From: Oreohelix idahoensis
Lineage: Eukaryota; Mollusca; Gastropoda; Stylommatophora; Oreohelicidae
Direction: 5' to 3'
Length of the DNA stretch: 64,000 bases
Assembly (NCBI GenBank): GCA_024509875.1
Contig: JAMPIV010014835.1
Span: 648,001-712,000 of the forward strand
The notes under the pieces are model-generated. The model did not search any database, was not told where the DNA came from, and worked only from the letters and a program-made list of their open reading frames with translations. The first letter of the stretch is position 1. Each line of letters opens with the position of its first letter. Both the position numbers and the translations under genes were made by a program. This document shows, piece after piece, positions 55,019 through 64,000 of the stretch.

Positions 55019-56418
55019 GCTGTGGCCATCCTCTTCCTGCTCTTCCAGCATCAGTCGCGCATGATGGAAGAGGTTCTCTTGTCTTACATAAGGGTTTAGT
55101 GAATAACAATCCAGTCTCTGTGCTATTTGATTCTGGATGCACCACAATTGGTGTTAGGCAGTCACTCGTAGATCCTTCCCGTGCCACTGGACAAGTAGTC
55201 AAATGTGTAACATTTGGCGGCACATTAGAGAAATACTCTACTGCTATCATTAGGATTGCTACTCCTTTCTTTACGGGAGATGTACACGCATGTCTTCTTC
55301 CGAATCCGATCGCTGACCTCATCATCGGTCGCATTCATGGAGTCAAGGAATGCACTCCGCAACAAATTTCCACGTGGGAAAGGCAAAACATGCAGATTGC
55401 TAACGCTGTAGTCACTAGAGCTCAGGCTCTTAATGTGCCTCAAACTTCATCTATTGAAGATAATGAAGTGCATAACCAAGATAATTCCTTGGTAATTTCT
55501 CGTGACTCGTTTATAAAACAGCAAGAAGATGATCCCACTCTGAAGAAATTCTTCATTCTTGCAACTAAAGGTGATCCGAATAAAGACACAAGTCGTAAAT
55601 CGTGGATTACAAAGAAGAATGGCGTACTTGTACGTATGGTTCAAGACTCCATTACGTCAAGTCATTCTCAAATCCTGGTTCCCAAGAATTTGAGAGTTAA
55701 AATTTTGCAGCACGCTCACGACTCTCAGTGTGCTGGATACATGGGTTTTTCCCGTACTAAGTCAAGAGTCCTTGCGGCTTTCTTTTGGCCATTGGTAAAC
55801 AAGGACATACGTATTTATTGTCGATCTTGTAAAGTATGTCAGGAAGTTAAATCCAAAGGTCCACGGCATGCTGCACCCATTCAGGCGGCGGACATTCCTA
55901 TTCGGCCGTTCCAAAAAATGGCTATAGACATTATTGGTCCATTTAAGATCAAGTCTGCCAGAGGACATCAGTTTATCTTGACGTGTGTTGATATGTGCAC
56001 ACGTTGGCCAGAGGCTATTCCTCTGAAGAGCATTACTACTGCTGATATTGCAGATGCTCTTTGGCTTATATTTTCTCGTCTGGGGTTCCCCGGAGAGATA
56101 TTGTCAGACCATGGCACCCAACTAATATCAGATACCATGTCTCAAGTAATGTCTACTCTGCAGATAGATAGATCTTTAAGTAGTATCTACCATCCAATGT
56201 CTAATGGTATGGTCGAACGCCTTAATAGAACACTTAAAAACTTACTGGGGAAGATAACTGAGGATCATCCTCAAGACTGGGACAGAGTTTTACCTGCGGC
56301 CCTCTTCGCTTACAGAGAGGTACCCAATGAACATACGGGATTTTCTCCCTTTGAACTCGTCTTTGGCAGCGGCTTTGTGGCCTTACTGTTTTCTTTCCAA
56401 TCTGCCGTAAATTGTTAA
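54970..56418 (+). pseudogene. pol: Protease and truncated integrase of element B
   Basis: After the frame break, 'LSCGHPLPALPASVAHDGRG' and the protease 'VLFDSGCTTIGVRQSLVDP' (D-S-G active site) are followed by the integrase. This has 'GYMGFSRTKSRVLAAFFWPL' with 'CRSCKVCQ' (zinc domain), 'AIDIIGPFKIKSARG', 'LSDHGTQLISD' and 'NGMVERLNRTLK' (D, D, E). Just after 'GFSPFELVFG' (56368) homology ends and unrelated codons lead to a stop at 56416. The core catalytic triad is complete but the C-terminal domain and the whole reverse transcriptase are missing. Confidence 0.9.
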
Positions 56419-56436
56419 GGTGCACAAGGACCTCAT
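56369..56436. other. 68-bp junction between elements B and C
   Basis: Unmatched sequence between the break in the integrase of B and the LTR of C. It shows where the opposing elements meet. No target duplication of C can be checked because its other end lies beyond the window. Confidence 0.6.
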
Positions 56437-57894
56437 TGATAAAGTTGATATTTAGTTGGATATAATATATGTTGATAAAGTACACCAGAACACTCCTAGG
56501 CGGGAAGACAGGCGTCTATCATCATCAGTTGACAAGATCCCTATGGTGTTGCCTGCCCCACTGTAGTGTATGGAATGTCAACTTGACCTACGCAGTGTTG
56601 TGTAGACATGGATGGAGTGTATAATGTGCGAATGATGATAAGGGTTCGTGTTGTTGACAAATGTTCTCTTCTCACACTCATGTATGACCGGAAGTCATCG
56701 ACACCAACGACTGTGTACCTTTTCTAAAGTTTAATTGGACGTACACACTCGACAGCACAGATAGTGACAAATCACAGGTTGCCATAATACATCATAGTAC
56801 AGTGGACAAATGGTCTTGCAATGTTACATGGGCACTCATGTAGAATAATGGTATAATGGACTGTCAATAGCCAAGCACTCAGTATCGCCCATACATATAT
56901 CATCTGACGTCACTGACTGAGCACGTCAGCTTGTAAACAATATTTCAGATGACTTCTAAACCTAATCTCGTTTAGCAACGATTCTTCAACATAATGTTCA
57001 GCACATATTTTTCCATATAATAATATTGAACCGCTAACAATGGGTTCTCATGTGTAGCAGTGATCTCTGGACTGATCAAGCGATAATACGGGCATCCCTT
57101 TTCTCTTCTTGAAAGTCCTACATGTTTTGGTTCCAAGATGGCTCCACTCGTGAACTGTCACTCACGTTTGAATACAGATAATGAATCTGTTCTAAAGTTA
57201 GTCATTCATACAACATTTCGTTGCTCTGTAGATTTGGTCATGAACAATAGACTGCATTCTACAGAATATAGTGCTGCTAGGAATCGAAGTCGTTTTTCAT
57301 CGAGTCAAATATATTCTCTTAAACATTCAAATCGTAATTATCGACAATGGTGGCTTCGATCGAGAGTTCATAAGAGTATCTTTGATTACCTTGGTAGAGG
57401 GAATATGAAACTGCCATTCCTTGGCAAGATGAATAAACACTGGGGTAAAGCATACACGATAGGTCTAGACGACTATCACTTTCCCCAAAACCACTGAGAT
57501 CACTTTTTCAAGGCATCAAGCCGACATAGCAAAACACACACAGTCCCTATCAGGACGAAGCCAAATCACACCACTCAAGCCACACATCCGCCGAATAGCC
57601 TTTGACCTCTCTAGAGACAACAGAACATATAGTTCGACTTAGATATGTAAAGATATACAGATATAAGACAGACTTGTCCTACTCAGACAAACAATACACA
57701 TAAATTCAGGCCATAGATATTCTGAAGCAAGAACAATCTATTATTACCCAAACAACGAATAAATCGCAGTAAAATGTATTTATCCGCGGAGTTCAAGGGA
57801 AGTAACTCAATAATGACTTTCCCTTAAGCACTAAAAAATTACCTATGTATAATATTGTAAGATATCAAAGACTGCACGTAACAGTCTTACCACA
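56437..57894 (-). repeat. 3' LTR of element C
   Basis: About 1458 bp, TGATAAAG...CTTACCACA on the plus strand, so TG...CA termini. On the coding strand GGGAGG stands directly before it as the end of a polypurine tract. It matches the 5' LTR of B (inverted) and the fragment at 7075-8475. A 119-residue frame on the plus strand (57138-57497), i.e. antisense to element C, starts 'MAPLVNCHSRLNTDNESVLK'. Confidence 0.8.
57138..57497 (+). CDS. Unrecognised LTR antisense reading frame
   Basis: 119 residues, rich in Arg, His, Ser and Tyr, with 'YRQWWLRSRVHKSIFDYL' and 'MKLPFLGKMNKHWGKAYTIG' as its most conserved parts. The same protein is readable, with one or two frame breaks or stops, at 50614-51043 (minus) and about 7640-8005 (plus), always antisense to the retrotransposon. 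In the copy at 51043 the frame extends upstream to 'MCSSDLWTKQAIIRA'. I do not recognise a family, a signal peptide or a membrane segment. It may be a captured or former coding region, or conserved only because the LTRs are related. Confidence 0.35.
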   Translation: MAPLVNCHSRLNTDNESVLKLVIHTTFRCSVDLVMNNRLHSTEYSAARNRSRFSSSQIYSLKHSNRNYRQWWLRSRVHKSIFDYLGRGNMKLPFLGKMNKHWGKAYTIGLDDYHFPQNH

Positions 57895-58372
57895 CCTCCC
57901 GGGAAAAAAAAAAAAATGGAACATTTTTTTTTTTTTTGAAATACATCTAGGAGCAACGTACAATAGGCTCACAACGCATGAATAATGCGCAGATGAAAAT
58001 ATCAGGAATACCTATAACGCCTAATATGAGGCTAAGTCGACTTATGGAGCGACTGGTGAGAATGTGTCTCATAAACTGAGAGAAATTATTTCTCTACAAG
58101 TATATTTTTCCAGGAAGGTGTCATCAAAGTATAATACAATTCTGGCAATTACACAATGCCTAAAAAATTCATATCATCACTACGTATTAGATATCTTAAA
58201 TTTATGATTTATGAAGAAAAAAATCATCAAAGCACAGCGGTGAATAAACATACATGAACCGCTATGTAGTGATACAATCATTATATTATTAAATTACAAA
58301 TGTGTATCTATCATGATATAGAAAAGGAACTACTATAGAACTAGACATATCAAGAAGTCTAAGCCCTAATAG
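57895..58372 (-). other. 3' untranslated region and polypurine tract of element C
   Basis: Non-coding, AT-rich. On the coding strand it ends with a T run, CCCGGGAGG and the LTR. The plus-strand A13 and T14 runs (about 57903-57940) form an imperfect hairpin. Confidence 0.6.
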
Positions 58373-61300
58373 TTATGTGGAATCATGTGGGCATCTTGAC
58401 AGAATGTCTGCCATCACATTATCTGATCCCCGAATAGCTCGCACAGAGAAATGAAAAGGTTGAAGAGCAATTGCATATCGAGTAGACCTCGAGCTCTTCA
58501 AATTCTTACTCTGTATAGCAGTAAGAGCTTTTTGGTCTGTTTCTACTATGAAATGTGCGCCTAGAAGGAATCTCTGTAGTTTGAGGATCGACCAAACCAT
58601 AGCTAATAGCTCACGGTCTAAAACCGAATAATTCCTTTCTGCCGCATTAAGTTTTCTGGAAATATACATTACAGGATGCAGAGTTCCAGAGTACTCTTGC
58701 ATTAGTGCCGCTCCAATCCCAGTGGATGAAGCGTCACTACGAAGAACGAATGTCTTATCTTTAGTGGGTAGCACTAAAATAGGTGGTGTTGAAAACAGTG
58801 TTTTAATCTTATCCAGAGAGCATTGGCATTCCTGAGACCAGTGGACCACATTAGGCGAACCTTTCTTTAGAAGTGTTGAGAGAGGTGCCATGATAGAGGA
58901 TAGATTCTGAATGAATCTGCCATAAAATTGAATAAGACCTAACAGACTTCTCACCTGTTTTTTAGTCTTAGGGATTGAGATGTTAAGTATCTTACTAGTA
59001 TTATGGTCCTCTGTCTTTAGGAAACCATGACCAACTCGGTGGCCTAGGAAAGAAATTTCGCTAAAACCAATATAGGCTTTAGAGGGTTTCGCTGTCAGGT
59101 TGTGCTCACGCAAAGTAGACAGCAATTCATCTAACCCTGAATAGTGATCTTCCCAAGTATCGCTGAAAAGACAGATGTCGTCTAGATATGCAATGACATC
59201 TGACCGATAAGATAGGATTCGGCGCATCATGCGTACGAACGTAGCTGGTGCGTTCATAAGACCGAAAGGCATAAAATTCCATTGGAACAAACCTCTAGGT
59301 GTTGAAAAAGCCGTGAGAGGTTTGGCGCGTTCAGATAAAGGAACTTGCCAATATCCCTTAGACAAATCAAGTTTAGTGAAAAAATGAGATTTGGAGAGTC
59401 GAGTAAGTAGCTCTTCCAGTAAAGGCATAGGTTCGGCATCGAACTTCGTTACTTGATTCAATTTTCGATAGTCAACGCAAAGACGTATGTTATTGTCTTT
59501 TTTACGCACAATAACCATCGGCGAAGAATACGCAGAGGTGGATGGTTCGATTATTTTCAAATCTATCATCACATCCAACTCTTTCTCGACCTGTGCTTGG
59601 AAATGTATAGGTATAGGATAAGGTCTAACCCTAATAGGAGTATGGTCAGTTAGCACAATGTCATGTTGAATGACATTAGTTTGTCCAGGGATGTCAGTGA
59701 GTACATCCTGAAATGTTTGCAACATAGTTGAAACTTGTCGCTGTTCTCCTAGAGACAAATCAGGAGAGACAGTAACGTTCTTCCATGATTCACTGGAATG
59801 AAGTGGGATCATTGGAAGAGGAAGATTTACATCTGAAAAACTTGTTTCCTCATCCTGTATCACGGACAGTGATGAGTAATGACCATGTGGTACTGGAGAA
59901 TTGTCCGTTGCTTGGAAAATGGGTTGCAAATAATCCGGACGTTCATGGAATTCAGTAAGCATATTGATGTGGAAGGTTTTATGCTTCCCATCAATATCGA
60001 CAATATAGTCGACATCGGAAATTTTCGATATTATATCGTACGGACCTTTCCAAGAAATAAGTAATCTGTTTTCCCTACAAGGTAGTAATACAAATGCTTT
60101 GTCACCAGGACAAAGTTGTCGTAAGCATCTCTTCTTATTGGCAAATTGCCTTGCCTTCTGTTTCGCAAATTCAGAAGAAGAAGTTGCTAATTTGCATGCT
60201 TCGATAATCTTTTGTCTCAACGCGATGACATATTCGTAGGATGACTTTGTGTCATCGTCAATATTGTCAGATGTTATGAGATCGTGAAGCAACGACATAG
60301 GGCCACGCGGACGCGCGCCAAAGACGAGTTCAAAGGGAGAAAATCCCGTATGTTCATTGGGTACCTCTCTGTAAGCGAAGAGGGCCGCAGGTAAAACTCT
60401 GTCCCAGTCTTGAGGATGATCCTCAGTTATCTTCCCCAGTAAGTTTTTAAGTGTTCTATTAAGGCGTTCGACCATACCATTAGACATTGGATGGTAGATA
60501 CTACTTAAAGATCTATCTATCTGCAGGGTAGACATTACTTGAGACATGGTATCTGATATTAGTTGGGTGCCATGGTCTGACAATATCTCTCCGGGGAACC
60601 CCAGACGAGAAAATATAAGCCAAAGAGCATCTGCAATATCAGCAGTAGTAATGCTCTTCAGAGGAATAGCCTCTGGCCAACGTGTGCACATATCAACACA
60701 CGTCAAGATAAACTGATGTCCTCTGGCAGACTTGATCTTAAATGGACCAATAATGTCTATGGCCATTTTTTGAAACGGCCGAATAGGAATGTCCGCCGCC
60801 TGAATGGGTGCAGCATGCCGTGGACCTTTGGATTTAACTTCCTGACATACTTTACAAGATCGACAATAAATCCGTATGTCCTTGTTTTCCAATGGCCAAA
60901 AGAAAGCCGCAAGGACTCTTGACTTAGTACGGGAAAAACCCATGTGTCCAGCACACTGAGAGTCGTGAGCGTGCTGCAAAATTTTAACTCTCAAATTCTT
61001 GGGAACCAGGATTTGAGAATGACTTGACGTAATGGAGTCTTGAACCATACGTACAAGTACGCCATTCTTCTTTGTAATCCACGATTTACGACTTGTGTCC
61101 TTATTCGGATCACCTTTAGTTGCAAGAATGAAGAATTTCTTCAGAGTGGGATCATCTTCTTGCTGTTTTATAAACGAGTCACGAGAAATTACCAAGGGAT
61201 TATCTTGGTTATGCACTTCATTATCTTCAGTAGATGAAGTTTGAGGCACATTAAGAGCCTGAGCTCTAGTGACTACAGCGTTAGCAATCTGCATGTTTTG

Positions 61301-62455
61301 CCTTTCCCAAGTGGAAATTTGTTGCGGAGTACATTCCTTGACTCCATGAATGCGACCGATGATGAGGTCAGCGATCGGATTCGGAAGAAGACATGCGTGT
61401 ACATCTCCTGTAAAGAAAGGAGTAGCAATCCTAATGATAGCGGTAGAGTATTTCTCTACTGTGCCGCCAAATGTTACACATTTGACTACTTGTCCAGTGG
61501 CACGGGAAGGATCTACGAGTGACTGCCTAACACCAATTGTGGTGCATCCAGAATCAAATAGCACAGAGACTGGATTGTTATTCACTAAACCCTTATGTAA
61601 GACAAGAGACCCTCTTCCATCATGCGCGACTGATGCTGGAAGAGCAGGAAGAGGATGGCCACAGCTTAAAGTAGTCACTGTGGTTGGCTCAAATAACGTT
61701 TTGCATTGGGGGCACTGAGATGCTCTCCCAAAATCAAAAGCGGCACATGCCATATTACTAGCATCATTATTATCTTTACTCTGTTTATAGGCTTCATGGG
61801 ACTCTTGTTGTGCAGAGTTTGCCTGAAAATGTGGTTTATGTCTTTTGTATTGAGATCTACCTCGGTTATTATCACCTCTGTAGTTATTGTTACCTCTATT
61901 GTAACCCCTATTTGGGTTTGAGTCATAGTACCCTTGGTTACCATTATCATATTCATTATAATGAGTATCTCTGTAATTATGATCTTGTTGACTCCAAGAC
62001 GGATAACCCTGATAGTTTCTATAATTACTTCCTCTACGGAAATTCCTATAATTATGACCACCCCTGTGTCGAGAGCTATCAGGTCGTCTCCAGTTCTTTG
62101 AAGAAGAACCCTGAAATGATTGGTTACCTTGGTTTTGATAACTATTATGGTTACCTTTTTTTTCAAATCTGTTTTGAGGTCCCTGAAATCTGTGTGAATA
62201 ATTGGGATTGTATGGTGTTGCTGAAGCAACTGGCATACTCTCCTTAATCTTAGTGTTGCCAAAAGTCACGTCGGGGTGTGCAGTGACATATTGGGAACAA
62301 TATTCTTCCATTTCTTTTAGAGATTTAGGTTTACGCTCATGTATAAATTCAAGGAAAGGTTTGTTCACACATGACATAATCTTATCTCTGAGCAACAAAT
62401 CCATAAGTCCTTCATACGTTTTTTTCCGTTTTGGAAAGCTCAATCCAACGATCAA
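58373..62455 (-). CDS. gag-pol: Gag(C-terminal)-protease-integrase-reverse transcriptase-RNase H polyprotein of element C
   Basis: A continuous 1360-residue frame. Residues about 15-240 are the Gag C-terminal part with the Asn/Arg/Gly-rich tract, and near 245-265 is the CX2CX13CGH motif. Protease 'LFDSGCTTIG' is at about 300. The integrase zinc domain is at about 495-530 with 'CRSCKVCQ', and catalytic 'AIDIIGP', 'SDHGTQ' and 'VERLNRT' near 567, 630 and 663. RT begins near 920, with 'LRLCVDYRKLNQV'-like motif 'NIRLCVDYRKLNQVTKFD', 'FFTKLDLSKGYWQVPL', 'FGLMNAPATFVRMMRR' and 'IAYLDDICLF' near 1090. RNase H has 'LRSDASSTGIGAAL' near 1240, 'NYSVLDRELLAMVW' and 'ETDQKALT'. It ends 'GSDNVMADILSRCPHDST'. 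All catalytic residues are intact, and integrase and RT are fused in one frame. Confidence 0.95.
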   Translation of the reverse strand: MIVGLSFPKRKKTYEGLMDLLLRDKIMSCVNKPFLEFIHERKPKSLKEMEEYCSQYVTAHPDVTFGNTKIKESMPVASATPYNPNYSHRFQGPQNRFEKKGNHNSYQNQGNQSFQGSSSKNWRRPDSSRHRGGHNYRNFRRGSNYRNYQGYPSWSQQDHNYRDTHYNEYDNGNQGYYDSNPNRGYNRGNNNYRGDNNRGRSQYKRHKPHFQANSAQQESHEAYKQSKDNNDASNMACAAFDFGRASQCPQCKTLFEPTTVTTLSCGHPLPALPASVAHDGRGSLVLHKGLVNNNPVSVLFDSGCTTIGVRQSLVDPSRATGQVVKCVTFGGTVEKYSTAIIRIATPFFTGDVHACLLPNPIADLIIGRIHGVKECTPQQISTWERQNMQIANAVVTRAQALNVPQTSSTEDNEVHNQDNPLVISRDSFIKQQEDDPTLKKFFILATKGDPNKDTSRKSWITKKNGVLVRMVQDSITSSHSQILVPKNLRVKILQHAHDSQCAGHMGFSRTKSRVLAAFFWPLENKDIRIYCRSCKVCQEVKSKGPRHAAPIQAADIPIRPFQKMAIDIIGPFKIKSARGHQFILTCVDMCTRWPEAIPLKSITTADIADALWLIFSRLGFPGEILSDHGTQLISDTMSQVMSTLQIDRSLSSIYHPMSNGMVERLNRTLKNLLGKITEDHPQDWDRVLPAALFAYREVPNEHTGFSPFELVFGARPRGPMSLLHDLITSDNIDDDTKSSYEYVIALRQKIIEACKLATSSSEFAKQKARQFANKKRCLRQLCPGDKAFVLLPCRENRLLISWKGPYDIISKISDVDYIVDIDGKHKTFHINMLTEFHERPDYLQPIFQATDNSPVPHGHYSSLSVIQDEETSFSDVNLPLPMIPLHSSESWKNVTVSPDLSLGEQRQVSTMLQTFQDVLTDIPGQTNVIQHDIVLTDHTPIRVRPYPIPIHFQAQVEKELDVMIDLKIIEPSTSAYSSPMVIVRKKDNNIRLCVDYRKLNQVTKFDAEPMPLLEELLTRLSKSHFFTKLDLSKGYWQVPLSERAKPLTAFSTPRGLFQWNFMPFGLMNAPATFVRMMRRILSYRSDVIAYLDDICLFSDTWEDHYSGLDELLSTLREHNLTAKPSKAYIGFSEISFLGHRVGHGFLKTEDHNTSKILNISIPKTKKQVRSLLGLIQFYGRFIQNLSSIMAPLSTLLKKGSPNVVHWSQECQCSLDKIKTLFSTPPILVLPTKDKTFVLRSDASSTGIGAALMQEYSGTLHPVMYISRKLNAAERNYSVLDRELLAMVWSILKLQRFLLGAHFIVETDQKALTAIQSKNLKSSRSTRYAIALQPFHFSVRAIRGSDNVMADILSRCPHDST

Positions 62456-63374
62456 CTGTGAGACGTGCCTTTGCAGTGAATTCTGAGAATTCTACCCCCG
62501 TCTCAGGTACCATCGTCTTAAATAAAAGGCGATAGCCTTCCTCACTTAGCTGATATTTTTTTATCAAAGCCGCCCTAATGACATCATAATTATCCTTATC
62601 TGCTTCTCCTACAAGGCATAATCTAGTCAAAGATTCACCTTTCAAGTTTTCTGATAATTGATTAGCGTATTGTGATTTATCCACATTATGTGTACGACAA
62701 GAACGTTCAAATCTATCCAGCCAGAATGTAATATCGTCACTGGACTGATTGAACGGTGGAACCTTAACCTTGTAAGTAGAAGGTTTACCATTACCACTAG
62801 ATGCCTGATTAACATTACTCATACTTGTCAATCTCAATTTCTCCAACTCAAATTCATGTTCTCTTATTGCTTTTTTTCTCTTCAGCATCTAATCTTTTTT
62901 GTTCAGCCTCCCTGTCTAATCTTTTTTGTTCAGCCGCAGCTTCTCTTTCCAATTTTTTTTGTTCAGCTTCACTGTCTAATCTTTTTTGTTCAGCCGCAGC
63001 TTCTCTTTCCATTTTTTTTTTGTTCAGCTTCCCTGTCTAATCTTTTTTGTTCAGCTTCACTGTCTAATCTTTTTTTGTTCAGCTTCACTGTCTAATCTTT
63101 TTTGTTCAGCCGCAGCTTCTCTTTCCAATTTTTTTTGTTCAGCTTCAAATCTCCTTTCCTCTACCTGCATCTGCAATTTCTTTTGTTCAGCAGCAGCCTC
63201 AGCTTCTTTTTCTAATCTTTTCTCTTCCGCCATAGCTTTTCTTTCTTCTGCAGCTAATCTTTTCTCTTCTGCAGCTAATGCTTTGTCATATTGAGCAACT
63301 GCCCATTGTTCTAATTGTTGACCAGTCTTATCAAGAGCTTTCCCTTGAGTAATGAAATAATCTAGAGTAGACAT
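62412..63374 (-). CDS. gag: Gag N-terminal and core region of element C, frame-broken
   Basis: From ATG 63374 'MSTLDYFITQGKALDKTGQQ', a coiled coil of Ala/Glu/Lys/Arg ('KALAAEEKRLAAEERKAMAE'). This breaks in the A-rich repeat zone at about 63060 and reopens as 'KKAIREHEFELEKLRLTSMS' (62875) with the core 'YKVKVPPFNQSSDDITFWLD' and 'ESLTRLCLVGEADKDNYDVI', ending at 62412 just after the A7 run. Compared with element B, the 9-residue coiled-coil repeat differs in number and order. Gag would assemble the particle through the core, with the coiled coil at the outside. Confidence 0.85.
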
Positions 63375-64000
63375 GATGCCTAACAATAATACTAATCACC
63401 TGAATCAATAATAATACCCCAAGTTCTCAATGACCTGATTAATCAGTATACTATCCCAATATCTGTGGGTCACAAGCCTTTAATAAGGTCTTGTATAATA
63501 GTAATAATAATCAGGTACTGGTCTATACCATAATCCAAGTGCAGTGCACAGGCAATTGTGTCTTATGAAATATACCCATATAAAACATATGTCAACCAAC
63601 AGAATACATAAAGTACAAATAGGACTGACAATACAAGAACGTTTGCAGAAATCAAAATAAATCAAATAGGGAAATCAATGAAGATAATCACTGAATCTGC
63701 AAAGAATAACAACACAAATGACGTCACAATATATGAATATAAATTATGAATAGAACTGAAAGATAGAAAAGGTTAGACCAACAAATTACAAACAAATCAA
63801 AACAAAACTAAAGAACAAAGAAATATTACAAAAATAACAATAATTACAGACTTCACAGCTAACACAAAAGCAACAGTTGTCGCAGCAAATTTTCAATCAA
63901 GAAAATTGCACCTATAGAAAACGCCCACAACGGACCCTCTATGACGTGGGATACTCTGTTGTGAGGACGCCGCCCAACCTTAAACACAACCCGCTGACAT
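63375..64000 (-). other. Leader of element C
   Basis: Non-coding; reverse complement of 52708-53331 with few changes up to the last base of the window, so the homology certainly continues beyond it. Confidence 0.8.

Larger units (their letters stand above)
50533..56368 (+). mobile_element. Truncated Gmr1-like retrotransposon, element B
   Basis: Plus strand: a 5'-truncated LTR (50533-52216) carrying a nested LINE, a leader (52217-53331), Gag, protease and integrase. The element breaks off inside the integrase at 56368, so reverse transcriptase, RNase H and 3' LTR are missing. Its internal part from about 52708 to 56368 is an almost identical inverted copy of element C (60332-64000). The sequence 56369-56436 matches neither element. 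Confidence 0.88.
56437..64000 (-). mobile_element. Gmr1-like retrotransposon, element C (5' end outside window)
   Basis: Minus strand. From right to left: leader (63375-64000 and beyond), Gag (63374-about 61720), protease, integrase, reverse transcriptase and RNase H in one 1360-residue frame ending at 58373, 3' UTR, 3' LTR (56437-57894). It is the fullest copy of the B/C family. Its coding breaks are few: A7 runs where B has A6, at about 62420 and 62871, plus breaks within the Gag repeat region near 63010-63070. The 5' LTR must lie right of 64000. Confidence 0.9.

Noticed and set aside
61810..62247. Plus-strand 145-codon frame opposite Gag of C, and 53412-53861 opposite Gag of B
   Set aside because: Shadows of the Gag frame on the other strand; low-complexity Leu/Phe or Tyr/Cys composition.

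Overview
This is a stretch of intergenic DNA from an invertebrate animal nuclear genome, built almost entirely from transposable elements at different stages of decay. The evidence is Ty3/Gypsy-type LTR retrotransposons, several clades of non-LTR retrotransposons (LINEs), a Tc1-like DNA transposon, tRNA-derived SINEs and long microsatellites, with no bacterial gene layout, operons or ribosome-binding sites. A spiralian such as a mollusc would fit the element mix, but this is only an impression and the species cannot be fixed from the sequence. No complete host gene is visible. The best host-exon candidate is a short spliced-looking segment at 28709-29130.

Layout. 1-470: decayed LINE RNase H. 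1441-2663: Tc1-like transposon with 27-bp inverted ends. 4014-4256: internally deleted SINE. 4621-6845: broken LINE pieces in opposite orientations. 7075-8475: diverged LTR related to elements B and C below. 8477-10075: further head-to-head LINE pieces. 10264-13110: decayed LTR retrotransposon D (minus strand). 15215-17900 and 17920-22462: two LINEs, the first interrupted by a SINE, the second by an RTE-type LINE flanked by a 14-bp target duplication. 22463-26330: LINE 3' ends, one carrying a 26-bp minisatellite. 29400-33520: LINE fragments folded into a 667-bp inverted repeat that encloses a second hairpin. 33521-37050: RTE-type LINE split by a 1.86-kb solo LTR. 39741-47449: complete LTR retrotransposon A with apparently identical LTRs and a 5-bp target duplication. 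50533-56368: element B. 56437-64000: element C, in the opposite orientation to B and running off the right edge.

The main theme is elements A, B, C and D. Their sequences are Ty3/Gypsy-like, yet A and C carry protease, integrase, reverse transcriptase and RNase H in that order. This is the Ty1/Copia order, known among Gypsy elements from the Gmr1 group. Gag lacks a CCHC knuckle in A, B and C and ends instead in an Arg/Gly/Asn-rich tract followed by a conserved CX2CX13CGH motif. The long LTRs of B and C carry a conserved reading frame antisense to the element. These are the points most worth following up.
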